Positions 21,622 to 31,281 of a stretch of 64,000 bases of DNA are shown piece by piece (positions within the stretch are counted from its first letter, which is position 1; each line of letters opens with the position of its first letter). The position numbers were made by a program, and so were the translations under genes. Origin of the DNA: JAKOUY01 sp037045185. GTDB taxonomy: Bacteria > Actinomycetota > Acidimicrobiia > Acidimicrobiales > Ilumatobacteraceae. The stretch covers positions 496,001 through 560,000 of the forward strand of contig JBAOHQ010000008.1 in assembly GCA_037045185.1 (NCBI GenBank). Reading direction: 5' to 3'. The notes beneath the pieces are model-generated. The model was not told the origin of the DNA, searched no databases, and worked only from the letters and a program-made list of their open reading frames with translations.

Positions 21622-22787
21622 CAGCGCACCCCGAGGAGCAGTTCGGTGACGAGTTGGTCGAGCCGCTCGTGGCCGTAGCCCTGGGCGGCGAGCGGTAGGG
21701 GGTCGATCACGTCGTGGCGGAGCGAGTCGAGGGCTGCGCCACCGAGGCCCTCTGGCGAGGTGGGCAGCGCCAGATCGGCGGCCTTGGCCTGGGCCAGCGC
21801 CTCGGCGATCTCGGGATCCTGGTGGAACCGCTTGGCCTTGTCCTTCAACATCAGGTAGGTGCGCATGCACCCGGCGGCGAAGTCCCACACGCCGTCACGG
21901 TCCTCGGTGCGGTAGGGGTGGGCGTCGAAGTGACGCATCCCGTTCCACTGCCGATCCTCGAGCAGCTTCACCAGGAAGAACGCATCGCGGATGCCCTCGC
22001 TGCCGAAGCGGTAGTCCTGATCGAACTTGCCGATCCGCTGGGCGTTGAGGTCGATGTGGAACAGCTTCCCGTGCCACATCGTCTGGGCCACGGCGTGGGT
22101 GAAGGACAGCCCGCTCATCGTCTCGTGGGCGAACTCCGGGTTCAGCCCCACCATCTCGGGCCATGCCAGCTCGTTGATGAACGCCAGGGCGTGGCCCACG
22201 GTGGGCAGGAGGATGTCGCCGCGCGGCTCGTTCGGCTTGGGCTCCAGGGCCACCACCATGTCGTAGCCGCGGTCGCGGATGTGCGCGCAGCACAGGTTCA
22301 CCGCCTCGGCGTAGCGATCCAGCGCGGTACCCACGTCCTTGGCCGCCTCGGCCTCCACGCCCTCGCGGCCACCCCACATGACGTACACCGAGGCGCCCAG
22401 CTCGGCGCCCAGGTCGATGGCGCGCATGGTCTTCTGCACCGCGAAGCGGCGGACGCGCTGGTCGTTCGCCGTGAACGCCCCCTCCTTGAAGACCGGCTGG
22501 CTGAACAGGTTCGTGGTGGCCATTGGCACGTGCATCCCGGTGTCGGCCAGGGCCTTCTGGAAGCGTTCGACGATGGCGTCTCGCTCCGCCGCAGTGGAAC
22601 CGAACGGGACCAGGTCGTCGTCGTGCAGGTTGACGCCGTAGGCCCCCAGTTCGGCGAGGCGGCGGACCGACTCGACCGGGTCGATGGGCGGGCGGGTCTC
22701 GTGGCCGAACGGGTCACGACCCGGATTGCCCACGGTCCACAACCCGAACGTGAACTGGTCCGCGGGCGTCGGCTGGTACTGGGTCAT
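21621..22787 (-). CDS. xylA: Xylose isomerase
   Basis: Interconverts D-xylose and D-xylulose in a divalent-metal TIM barrel. The 388 residues match the actinobacterial short class. Landmarks: TFGLWTVGNPGRDPFG near 13, HDDDLVPFG near 54 (catalytic His), YVMWGGREG near 133, ALEPKPNEPRGD near 178 (metal ligand Glu), LNPEFAHETM near 214, and HFDAHPYRTEDRDGVWDF near 285. The start is MTQYQPTPADQF at ATG 22787. Together with xylB it makes a minimal xylose catabolic pair. No adjacent XylR-type regulator is visible. Confidence 0.96.
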   Translation of the reverse strand: MTQYQPTPADQFTFGLWTVGNPGRDPFGHETRPPIDPVESVRRLAELGAYGVNLHDDDLVPFGSTAAERDAIVERFQKALADTGMHVPMATTNLFSQPVFKEGAFTANDQRVRRFAVQKTMRAIDLGAELGASVYVMWGGREGVEAEAAKDVGTALDRYAEAVNLCCAHIRDRGYDMVVALEPKPNEPRGDILLPTVGHALAFINELAWPEMVGLNPEFAHETMSGLSFTHAVAQTMWHGKLFHIDLNAQRIGKFDQDYRFGSEGIRDAFFLVKLLEDRQWNGMRHFDAHPYRTEDRDGVWDFAAGCMRTYLMLKDKAKRFHQDPEIAEALAQAKAADLALPTSPEGLGGAALDSLRHDVIDPLPLAAQGYGHERLDQLVTELLLGVR

Positions 22788-22834
22788 GGGCCTCCGATCA
22801 GTGCGCAACACCGCTCTGCGCGCCGCCGGCGAGC

Positions 22835-23653
22835 CTAGCGACGCCGCCCGAAGCGGCGGGCACAGAGTGGCAGGGCCACCGCCGTGATCCCCGCGCACCA
22901 CACCACCGCCAACACCACCCAGTACCCGGTCGAGTGGGCCAACCCGACGCGCTGCGCCCCACCCTGCATCAGCGAGCGGGACGCATTGCACAACACGGTG
23001 ATCGGCTGGTTGGCGGCGAAGGGCTGCATCCATCCAGGCATCGTCTTCACCGGCACGTTGGCGCTGGAGATGAAGGAGAACGGAATGGTGATCATCGTCA
23101 TCCCCTGGGCCGCCTGGGCGTTCTTGGCCACCAGCCCGATGAAGATGAAGATCCAGGAGAAGGCCCAACCACCCATCAGGATGACGAGGAAGCCGGCCAG
23201 CACCGATCCGGCCGACGAGTGCGGGCGAAACCCCACCAGCCAGCCGATGATCCCGGTGATCAGGATGCTCCAGGCCAGCAGAGTCGTGTCGGCCAGCGAG
23301 CGCCCGACGATCACCGCGCTGCGGGGTACCGGCAGTGATCGAATGCGGTCGTACAGCCCGGTGGTGGCGTCCTCGGCAACGCCGGCAGCGGCGCTCATCC
23401 CGGTCCACAGGATGCTGCTGACCAGGAACCCGGGCACCAGGAAGTCGACGTACTTCAGCCCGTTGTCCATGCGGATGGCGCCACCGAACACGTAGCGGAA
23501 CATGAACAGGAACAGGGCGCCTTGGATCGTGCCCATGAACAGGATCTGCGGGGTGCGGAAGAACTGCAGCAACGTGCGCTTGGCCAGGCCGGCGGCCGTG
23601 GTGGCGTACGACGCCCCGGTGCGAGAGGGTGGGGTGATGGCCGCGGTGGTCAC
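22835..23653 (-). CDS. ABC-2 type transporter permease
   Basis: A 272-residue membrane protein with about six hydrophobic helices and the ABC-2 layout used by DrrB-like drug and lipid exporters. The N-terminal region has LAKRTLLQFFRTPQILFMGT before the first helix. The central part has LVPGFLVSSILWTGMSAAAGVAEDATTG and IRSLPVPRSAVIVGRSLAD, the latter being the coupling-helix segment typical of the family. It overlaps the upstream ATPase gene by 4 bases. Substrate unknown. Confidence 0.88.
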   Translation of the reverse strand: MTTAAITPPSRTGASYATTAAGLAKRTLLQFFRTPQILFMGTIQGALFLFMFRYVFGGAIRMDNGLKYVDFLVPGFLVSSILWTGMSAAAGVAEDATTGLYDRIRSLPVPRSAVIVGRSLADTTLLAWSILITGIIGWLVGFRPHSSAGSVLAGFLVILMGGWAFSWIFIFIGLVAKNAQAAQGMTMITIPFSFISSANVPVKTMPGWMQPFAANQPITVLCNASRSLMQGGAQRVGLAHSTGYWVVLAVVWCAGITAVALPLCARRFGRRR

Positions 23654-24612
23654 GGTGCGACTCCTTCGTTCGTCCCGGCGCGGTGTCCGGTGAGGGTGAG
23701 GAACACGTCGTCCAGCGTCGGGCGGCGCAGGGCGATGTCGTCCACGTGGATACCTCGCTCGTCGAGGCGCCTGACCGTCTCGGCCAGCTGTGCGGCACCG
23801 TCGACACCGACGGTGAGCTGCTGGGTGGCCTCGTCGATGTGCGGCTCCTCACCGGCGACGGAACGGAGGACCTCGGTGATGGCCGCGGCGTCGTCGGGGT
23901 GCCGTGGATGGACCTGGACGACGTCCCGGCCGGCCTGGGCCTTCAACTCGTCGGGTGACCCGGCGGCGATGACCTTGCCGTGGTCGATGATGATCACCTG
24001 ACGGGCCAGCTGGTCGGCCTCCTCCAGGTACTGGGTGGTCATCAACACGTCGGTGCCGCCAGCGACGAGGGAGCGGATCGCGTCCCACAGATCGAGCCGG
24101 CTCCCCGGGTCGAGCCCCGTGGTCGGCTCGTCGAGCAGCAGCAGCCGCGGCGCGCCCACCAGGCTGGCGCCGAGGTCGAGGCGGCGGCGCATCCCACCCG
24201 AGTACGTCCGCACCAGGCGGTCGGCTGCGTCGGTGAGGTGCAAGGTCTCGAGCACCTGGGCCGCGGCGCTCTTCGCCGTGGCGGCGTTCAGCCCGAACAA
24301 CCGGCCGACCAGAACGAGGTTCTCCCGACCGGTCATTGCCGGCTCTACCGATGCGTACTGACCGGCCAACCCGATGATCCTCCGCACCCGTTGCGGCTCG
24401 CCGATGGCGTCGATGCCACCGACACGCAGGGTCCCTGCCGACGGTTTCAGCAGGGTGGCTACGGCGGAGACGAACGTGGTCTTGCCGGCGCCGTTGGGCC
24501 CGAGCAGTGCCGTCAAGTGCCCGTTGTCGGCAGTGAGCGTCAGACCGTCCAGCGCCTTGGTCTCGCCGTAGTGCTTGACGAGGCCGTCGGCCTCGATGAT
24601 GGGGGCAGCCAT
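23650..24612 (-). CDS. ABC transporter ATP-binding protein (DrrA-like)
   Basis: A 320-residue ATPase. Walker A: LLGPNGAGKTTFVSA near 36. Q-loop: GLAGQYASVEPAMTGRENL near 85. Signature: TYSGGMRRRLDLGASLVG near 139. Walker B: LLLLDEPTTGLDPGSR near 160, then H-like MTTQYLEEADQLA near 193. The C-terminal extension of about 90 residues (RPTLDDVFLTLTGHRAG at the end) is typical of DrrA-type daunorubicin/multidrug exporters. The start is ATG 24612 with MAAPIIEADGLVKHYG. It pairs with the overlapping permease gene. It is not clearly related to the xylose genes downstream. Confidence 0.9.
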   Translation of the reverse strand: MAAPIIEADGLVKHYGETKALDGLTLTADNGHLTALLGPNGAGKTTFVSAVATLLKPSAGTLRVGGIDAIGEPQRVRRIIGLAGQYASVEPAMTGRENLVLVGRLFGLNAATAKSAAAQVLETLHLTDAADRLVRTYSGGMRRRLDLGASLVGAPRLLLLDEPTTGLDPGSRLDLWDAIRSLVAGGTDVLMTTQYLEEADQLARQVIIIDHGKVIAAGSPDELKAQAGRDVVQVHPRHPDDAAAITEVLRSVAGEEPHIDEATQQLTVGVDGAAQLAETVRRLDERGIHVDDIALRRPTLDDVFLTLTGHRAGTNEGVAP

Positions 24613-24801
24613 TCGTCCTCGGTTCCGTTCGTCGTGCTCGGCCCTACACCGGTCCGGCAGCGGTAGCCAGCATCGCGCGGGCGGCGCCGCTGCCCGGCGA
24701 TCGGGGTGTTTCGCCGAGCGGCGGCGGTCTGCAATACTGACCTCTCCGAAACCACCGGGCCACACCGACGTGTCCCGGAAGAGCTAGGGGGAGACACCCA
24801 C

Positions 24802-25993
24802 ATGCACAAAATCCGCGTGCGTCACGTTGGCGCATTGCTCGTCGGCGCAGCAATGGCCGTCGGCACCTACGGGGTCAGCTCGGCAACCACGCCGCCTGCT
24901 GGCACCGGAGCAGCCGCTGCCACTGGCATCGCCCCGATCCCGACCGGCGTCAAGTGCGCCGCCGGCACCAAGCTTGGCTTCCTCGGCGCCCTGTCCGGTG
25001 ACAATGGCGCCCTCGGCACCAACATGGTCAACGGCGCCCAGGTGGCCATCGACGAATGGAACGCCGCCAACCCGGATTGCCAGCTGTCCATCGCCACCCA
25101 GGACTCCCAGGGTGACCCGGCCCAGGCCACCCCGCTCGCCGACACCATCATCGGCGATGCGTCGATCGTCGGTCTGATCGGCCCCGGCTTCTCCGGCGAG
25201 ACCAAGGCCACCATGCCGAAGTTCGAAGCCGCTGGCCTGGCGATGATCACCCCTGGCGCCACCAACGCCCTGTTGTCGACCAACGGCTGGAAGATGTTCC
25301 ACCGCATCCTGGCCAACGACGACAAGCAGGCCCCTGGTGTCGTCAATCTGATCAAGGGCATCGTCAAGGGCAGCAAGGTCGGTGTCATCGATGACGCCAC
25401 CGAGTACGGCAAGGGCCTGGCAGACTCCGTCCGCAAGGGTCTTGGTGACATGAAGGTCGCCGATGCCACCATCACTCCTGGTGGTTCGGACTTCTCCAGC
25501 GCCGTGACCGCCATGAAGGACGCGGGTGTCGACACCGTCTTCTTCGGCGGCTATTACAAGGATGCCGGCCCGCTCGTTCAGCAGCTCCGAGACGCCGGCG
25601 TGACCGCAGCGTTCGTCTCCGGCGACGGCTCGCTCGACAAGGCCTTCATCGACGGCGCCGGCGAGGCCGGCGAGGGTGCCTACCTGACAGCGACCGGTGC
25701 CCCGGCCGACGTCAACCCGGCATTCCAGGCCGCCTTCAAGGCCAAGTTCGGCACCGACCCGGCGCTGTACTCGCCCGAGGCCTACGACTGCGCCACGCGT
25801 GTTCATGGCCGCCCTGGCTGACGGCAAGCAGACCCGCGCGGACATCGCCACGTTCATCTCGACCTACGATCAGCCTGGCATCACCAAGCAGATCAAGTTC
25901 GATGAGACCGGCGAGCCGGCCGGCGAAGCCGTGTTCTACACGGTCGTCGAGGGCGGCAAGCTCGTGGCCAAGGGTCTCATCCCGGCCGCCTGA
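24802..25993 (+). CDS. livK: Branched-chain amino-acid ABC transporter substrate-binding protein (one +1 frame break)
   Basis: Extracytoplasmic type I binding protein for Leu/Ile/Val or related substrates. An N-terminal signal peptide (about residues 1-30, basic start then LLVGAAMAVGTYG) has no lipobox. Binding-fold landmarks: KLGFLGALSGDNGALGTNMVNGAQVAIDEWN near 55-85 and SIVGLIGPGFSGET near 130. The frame breaks near 25801: YSPEAYDCAT lies in one frame and FMAALADGKQTRADIATFI in the next. An extra base in the stretch ACGCGTGTTC restores a full-length protein of about 396 residues ending at 25993. GGGGGAG about 9 bases before ATG 24802 is a strong ribosome binding site. It heads the livKHMGF cluster. 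Confidence 0.93.
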
Positions 25994-26015
25994 GCCCGTC
26001 ACCCATTGCACCTCT

Positions 26016-26051
26016 GAGCGGGGGTCGTGGCTTCGGCCACGACCCCCGCTC
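26016..26051 (+). terminator. Strong hairpin between livK and livH
   Basis: A perfect 16-base stem (GAGCGGGGGTCGTGGC / GCCACGACCCCCGCTC) closes on a stable TTCG tetraloop. It begins 22 bases after the livK stop. There is no T-run after it. In importer operons such a hairpin usually stabilises the binding-protein mRNA or partly terminates transcription, so that livK is expressed more than the membrane genes. That role is inferred here. Confidence 0.8.
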
Positions 26052-26093
26052 GCTGTAGGGTAGGCAAGAGAATTTCCGTCATGGGGGGTCGCG

Positions 26094-27072
26094 TTGACGT
26101 TCAGCAACTTCGTGTCCCAGTTCTGGCCGGCAACGGTCAACGGACTGGTCCTGGGGTCGATCTACGCCCTCGTCGCGCTCGGCTACACCCTGGTGTACGG
26201 CGTGCTCCGGTTGATCAACTTCGCCAACTCCGAGGTGTTCATGCTCTCGGCGTTCGGTTCCTTCTGGGCCATCGACCTCCTCGGCATCCCCGATCGCACT
26301 TCCCGGTGGCAAGGAGCCCACCAAGACCGGCCTGCAACTGGTTGGCACCCTCGGGTTCATGATGCTTTGCTCGATGCTGGTCGGTGCCGTCGTGGCAGTA
26401 CTGCTCGAGCGCATCGCCTACCGGCCGTTGCGGCGGCGCAATGCACCGCGCCTGGTGTTTCTGATCTCTGCCATCGGCGCCAGCTTCGCCATGGCTGAGG
26501 CCGTTGGCGAGTTCGGGGCCAAGGGCCGTGAGCAGTACGCCATCGCCAGGGTGATGAAGAAGCGCCGGGTCTTCGGCATCTTCGACGCCGACGTGCGCAA
26601 CGACTACATCATCGTGGTAGTCGCTGCGCTCGTGATGATGACGGTGCTGCTGCTGTTCGTCAACCGCAGCCGGGTCGGTCGGGGTATCCGCGCCGTCGCC
26701 CAGGACATGGAGACCGCGCGGCTGATGGGCGTCAACGTCGACATGATCATCATGATCACGTTCCTCGTGGGCGGGCTCATGGCCGGCGGGGCAGCGTTCC
26801 TGTACGAGGTGTACAACGGCACCGCCCGGTTCAACATCGGCTTCGACCTCGGCGTCAAGGCCTTCACCGCTGCCGTACTCGGTGGCATCGGCAACATCCG
26901 TGGCGCGCTGCTGGGCGGGATCACCCTGGGGATCATCGAGAACTGGGGGGCGACCATCTTCGGCTCGAACCAGAAGATGGGTTCGGTCACCGCCTTCGTC
27001 GTGCTCGTCCTGGTCCTGATGTTCCGGCCCACCGGCCTGCTGGGTGAGGCCCTCGGAAGGAGCAAGGCGTGA
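26094..27072 (+). CDS. livH: Branched-chain amino-acid ABC transporter permease LivH (one +1 frame break)
   Basis: Inner-membrane permease of the importer. The N-terminal part (TTG start 26094, MTFSNFVSQFWPATVNG, then LVLGSIYALVALGYTLVYGV and LINFANSEVFMLSAFG) is typical LivH. The remainder, from LPGGKEPTKTGLQLVGTL through ERIAYRPLRRR to LMFRPTGLLGEALGRSKA, is one base out of phase. The break fits an extra A at 26298, directly after an in-frame CGC: PDR|LPGGKEPTK. Corrected length is about 325 residues with roughly eight membrane helices. GGGGGG lies 6-11 bases before the TTG. An in-frame ATG is absent nearby. The stop overlaps the livM start. Confidence 0.9.
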
Positions 27073-28349
27073 GCACCATGTCGCTGATCGCCGAGAGCAC
27101 CATGGTCCGCTCGATTGCGGCCTACGTCGTCGCCCCGATGGCTGTGGTCGCCGCGCTCATCGGCATCTTCCGCCGCCAGGCCGCCGAGGCGGCCGCCGGG
27201 CTCAAACAAGGCCTGCTGACACCAGCCGCCAACGGGGTGAAGACCGCCGCCCAGCCAGTGGCCAAGGGGTGGCGAGTCGTCACTGGCCGAATCGGCGATT
27301 GGTGGCGCAACCTGCCCGCCACGGTCAAATGGTCAGCGCTGGGCCTGTTCATCGTCGCCCTCTACTACCTTCCGATCGTGAAACCGTGGCCGCTCAACAC
27401 CCAGGCCGACTTCGCCTCGCTGCTGGCGGGCACGGTGATGCCCTACATCATCGTCGCCCTTGGGCTCAACGTGGTCGTGGGTATGGCCGGGCTGCTCGAT
27501 CTCGGCTACGTCGGGTTCTACGCGGTCGGCGCCTACACCCTCGGCATTCTCACCAGCAAGCACGCCAACTGGCCGTGGATCATCGTCGTGTTCGTGTGCA
27601 TCGCCGTGGCGATGTTCTCCGGCGTGATCCTCGGTGCGCCCACCCTAAGGCTCCGTGGTGACTACCTGGCCATCGTCACACTTGGCTTCGGCGAGATCAT
27701 CCGCTTGCTGGCCGAGCGCTTCGAATGGCTCGGTGACACCCGCGGCATCAACAACATCGGCCGGCCGCCCACGATCGGCCCGATCAAGTTCGGGGTGCTC
27801 GACAACAACGGCCTCTATTGGCTGGGGCTCACCCTGGCGATCATCGTCTACTTCTTCCTCAAGCGCATCGAGCAGAGCCGTGTCGGGCGGGCCTGGACTG
27901 CGGTGCGCGAGGACGAGGACGCCGCCGAACTGATGGGCGTTCCGACCTTCCAGTTCAAGTTGTGGGCCTTCGCCATCGGCGCCGGCGTCGGTGGCCTGGC
28001 GGGGATGCTGTATGCCACCAAGATCGGGTTCATCAACCCGGACGGGTTCAAGATCAACCTGTCGATCCTCTTCCTCGCCGCCGTCGTCCTGGGTGGTCCC
28101 GGGAACATGCCGGGCGCCGTGCTCGGCGGGTTCCTGGTCAGCTGGCTGCCCGAACGGTTCCGCTTCCTGAACACCAGCCGGTACATGTGGTTCGGGATCG
28201 TCCTGGTGGTGATGATGATCTTCCGGCCACAGGGCCTCCTACCCCGCCGGGCCCATGGCCGAACGCAACCACCTGATCCACCGGTCTTCGAAGACGTGCG
28301 TGAAGGCGACCCAGATCTGGAAGGAGGCGCACGTGGGGCACTCGCCTGA
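27069..28349 (+). CDS. livM: Branched-chain amino-acid ABC transporter permease LivM
   Basis: Second permease, 426 residues, intact frame. An extended N-terminal domain of about 90 residues precedes the conserved core. The core has LGLNVVVGMAGLLDLGYVGFYAVGAYT near 135-160, APTLRLRGDYLAIVTLGFGEIIRL near 190, and the EAA-like loop SRVGRAWTAVREDEDAAELMG near 275. The end, FRPQGLLPRRAHGRTQPPDPPVFEDVRE, is a cytosolic tail. GTG start at 27069 overlaps the livH stop (GTGA). Confidence 0.94.
   Translation: MSTMSLIAESTMVRSIAAYVVAPMAVVAALIGIFRRQAAEAAAGLKQGLLTPAANGVKTAAQPVAKGWRVVTGRIGDWWRNLPATVKWSALGLFIVALYYLPIVKPWPLNTQADFASLLAGTVMPYIIVALGLNVVVGMAGLLDLGYVGFYAVGAYTLGILTSKHANWPWIIVVFVCIAVAMFSGVILGAPTLRLRGDYLAIVTLGFGEIIRLLAERFEWLGDTRGINNIGRPPTIGPIKFGVLDNNGLYWLGLTLAIIVYFFLKRIEQSRVGRAWTAVREDEDAAELMGVPTFQFKLWAFAIGAGVGGLAGMLYATKIGFINPDGFKINLSILFLAAVVLGGPGNMPGAVLGGFLVSWLPERFRFLNTSRYMWFGIVLVVMMIFRPQGLLPRRAHGRTQPPDPPVFEDVREGDPDLEGGARGALA
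28321..28327 (+). promoter_or_regulatory. Ribosome binding site of livG
   Basis: AAGGAGG ends 5 bases before GTG 28333, near-ideal spacing. It lies inside the end of livM and decides the livG start: GTG 28333 rather than the in-frame ATG at 28255, which has no comparable site and would add 26 non-conserved residues. Confidence 0.8.
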
Positions 28350-29182
28350 GCCAGAGTTCGAAGCCGACACCACCCTGGACATCGCCCCGGACATCCTGCC
28401 CGACGAGGTCATCACCACCGCGACGGGCGCGTTGCTGTCGGTCGACAACGTGACGATGCGCTTTGGCGGGCTCAACGCCCTTGCGGACGTGTCCTTCGAG
28501 ATCCGCCCGGGCGAGATTCTCGGTCTGATCGGCCCCAACGGCGCCGGCAAGACGACGATGTTCAACGTGATGACCGGCGTCTACCAGGCAACGATCGGCA
28601 CGGTCACCTTCGACGGCGGGTCGCTGGCGGGGCTGGAGCGTTACAAGATCACCCGTAAGGGCATCGCCCGAACGTTCCAGAACATTCGCCTGTTCCCGGA
28701 GATGACTGCGCTGGAGAACGTGATCGTCGGCTTCGAGGCCCACTCCAAGACGGGTGTGCTGGCGGCGATGCTGCACCTGCCAGTGCACCGCCGTGAGGAG
28801 CGCGAGGGCGCCGAGCGGGCCATGGACCTGTTGCGGTTCATGGGCATCGCCGACCGGGCCAACGATGCCGCCAAGAACCTGCCCTACGGCTACCAGCGCC
28901 GCCTGGAGATCGCCAGGGCGCTGGCTACCCAGCCCAAGCTGCTGTGCCTCGACGAGCCGGCCGCCGGGTTCAACCCGGCCGAGAAGGTCGAGCTGATGGG
29001 CCTGATCCGAGCGATCCGCGATCAGGGCTACACCGTGCTGTTGATCGAGCACGACATGAACGTGGTGATGGGTGTGACCGACCGCATCGTCGTGCTCGAT
29101 TTCGGGCGCAAGATCGCCGAGGGCACGCCCGCCGAGGTTCGCGAGAACCCGGCCGTGATCGCTGCCTACCTGGGGGTCGACG

Positions 29183-29193
<11 letters not shown>
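28333..29193 (+). CDS. livG: Branched-chain amino-acid ABC transporter ATPase LivG
   Basis: A 286-residue ATPase. Walker A: LIGPNGAGKTTMFNVMTG near 67. LivG-type insert: GIARTFQNIRLFPEMTALENVIVG near 105. Signature region: LPYGYQRRLEIARALATQP near 183, with YGYQRR in place of LSGGQ, as is common in LivG. Walker B: LLCLDEPAAGFNP near 203, and the switch His in LLIEHDMNVVMGV near 232. About 35 residues precede the ATPase fold. It overlaps livM by 17 bases and livF by 11 bases. Confidence 0.93.
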
Positions 29194-29900
<707 letters not shown>

Positions 29901-29943
29901 GCCCCGCCGTTGCCTGCCGACACCGATGTGATTAGCATGTCCC

Positions 29944-29980
29944 CTCGGGTGGAGACCCTGTAAGCACCTGCTTACCCGAG
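29944..29980 (+). other. Two-part hairpin after livF / before a small gene
   Basis: Outer stem CTCGGGT (29944-29950) pairs with ACCCGAG (29974-29980). Directly nested inside is AAGC-ACCT-GCTT (29962-29973), leaving an 11-base bulge, GGAGACCCTGT, on the 5' side. It may terminate the liv transcript (no T-run follows) or form a structured 5' leader of the 60-residue protein 34 bases downstream. I do not recognise a known riboswitch class. Confidence 0.45.
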
Positions 29981-30014
29981 TTCCCGTCGACGTCTCGGCG
30001 GGCGGAGGTCCCCC

Positions 30015-30197
30015 ATGAAGTACGACACGGCGAAACGGCTGGTGCTCACGCTGCTGGTGGGCTTTGCCTTGCTGAGCCTGTGGAACGACCCCGCCGGCGC
30101 GGCGCGGGCCACCACCGGGCTGATCAGCGATGTCGGGCACTTCGCCTCGGCGGTCATCGACAAGGTCGTGCGCTTCTTCCGCGCCCTGGTGAACTGA
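30015..30197 (+). CDS. Small membrane or secreted protein
   Basis: A 60-residue protein. A basic N-terminus (MKYDTAKR) is followed by a hydrophobic segment (LVLTLLVGFALLSLW), then an amphipathic C-terminal helix (VIDKVVRFFRALVN). The segment WNDPAGAARA could be a signal-peptidase site, giving a mature peptide of about 30 residues. GGAGG lies 8 bases before the ATG, which supports real translation. I do not recognise a family. Confidence 0.65.
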   Translation: MKYDTAKRLVLTLLVGFALLSLWNDPAGAARATTGLISDVGHFASAVIDKVVRFFRALVN

Positions 30198-30223
30198 CGG
30201 GCGCGACGAGCGACGGGGTTCGG

Positions 30224-31222
30224 TCAGTTCGTCGTCCGGGCTGCCCGGGCGTCGGCGAGGGCCTGGTCGATCTGGCTGTCCACCGAGGCAACCGGGCGGC
30301 GGGTCGACAGCCACAGCCACACGGTGACCCCCGACAACGTCGTCGCCCCGAAGACGTGGATGGCCACGAGGCCGGCCGGTACCCCGGTGGCGTACTGCCA
30401 GTAGCCCACCGCACCCTGGACGATCGCCGTGATCATCCACGCCGACAGCGGGGCGTCGAGCGCGGCGCGATCCCGCGCCCTGGCGCGCAGCGACCACAGC
30501 AGCCGCAGGGCGATCGCCACGGTGATCCACACGATGACGCTGTGGACCCGGGTCACCCAGGTCAACGCCGTCCCGCTGACGTCGGTACTGGTCCCCCAGA
30601 ACCGCTTGGCCTCCTCATCGCCGGCATGCGGGCCGGTACCGGTGACCACGGTGCCGGCCAGCAGGGCGGCGCCGGTCCACACGGCCAGCAGCTTCACCAG
30701 GCGGGCCGTGCTCGGAACCACGGCCGAGACCATCGTGGCGCCGTCGGCACGCCGCGAGCGGACCACCAGCACCACCGCCAGGCCCACCAGGATCAGGCTC
30801 AGCACCATGTGCAACTGGACGGCGGCCGGGTTCAGCTTCGTCCAGATCACCAGCGCACCCACCAGCGCCTGGGCCGGGACGCCAGCGACCAGGAGCATCG
30901 CCGGCACGGTGAGGTCCCGGCGACGCGGCCGGCGGACCAGCGCACCGGCCGCGGCCAGCACCACCGCCAGGCCGACCACGAAGGTGAACAAGCGGTTGAT
31001 CTGCTCGATGGCCGCGTGCTTGCTGCCCACATCCAGCAGGCGGGTGTTGTTGCAGTTCGGCCAGTCCTCGCAACCCAGCCCCGAGCCGGTCAAGCGCACC
31101 GCGGCACCGGTCACGACGATGGCGCACACCGCCACGAGCGCTACCACGCAGACCCGCTGGAACGCCACCGGATCCAGACCATCCCGGCGGACGCGGCTCA
31201 CGTACTCTTGCAGCCGTCCCAT
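30224..31222 (-). CDS. ctaA: Heme A synthase (CtaA/COX15)
   Basis: Integral membrane enzyme that oxidises the C8 methyl of heme O to make heme A for aa3-type oxidases. 332 residues with about eight membrane helices. GAAVRLTGSGLGCEDWPNCN near 40-60 is the conserved first loop with the Cys pair. Likely heme-ligand histidines are in KHAAIEQINRLFTF near 69, QLHMVLSLILVG near 137, TRVHSVIVWITV near 226 and AIHVFGATT near 290. It implies aerobic respiration with a heme-A oxidase. It is convergent with the 60-residue gene. Confidence 0.93.
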   Translation of the reverse strand: MGRLQEYVSRVRRDGLDPVAFQRVCVVALVAVCAIVVTGAAVRLTGSGLGCEDWPNCNNTRLLDVGSKHAAIEQINRLFTFVVGLAVVLAAAGALVRRPRRRDLTVPAMLLVAGVPAQALVGALVIWTKLNPAAVQLHMVLSLILVGLAVVLVVRSRRADGATMVSAVVPSTARLVKLLAVWTGAALLAGTVVTGTGPHAGDEEAKRFWGTSTDVSGTALTWVTRVHSVIVWITVAIALRLLWSLRARARDRAALDAPLSAWMITAIVQGAVGYWQYATGVPAGLVAIHVFGATTLSGVTVWLWLSTRRPVASVDSQIDQALADARAARTTN

Positions 31223-31281
31223 ACGGCCAGCCTAGGAGTCAGGGCTCGTCCGCGGGCAACCTACTGCCGTACCGTTCGGCC

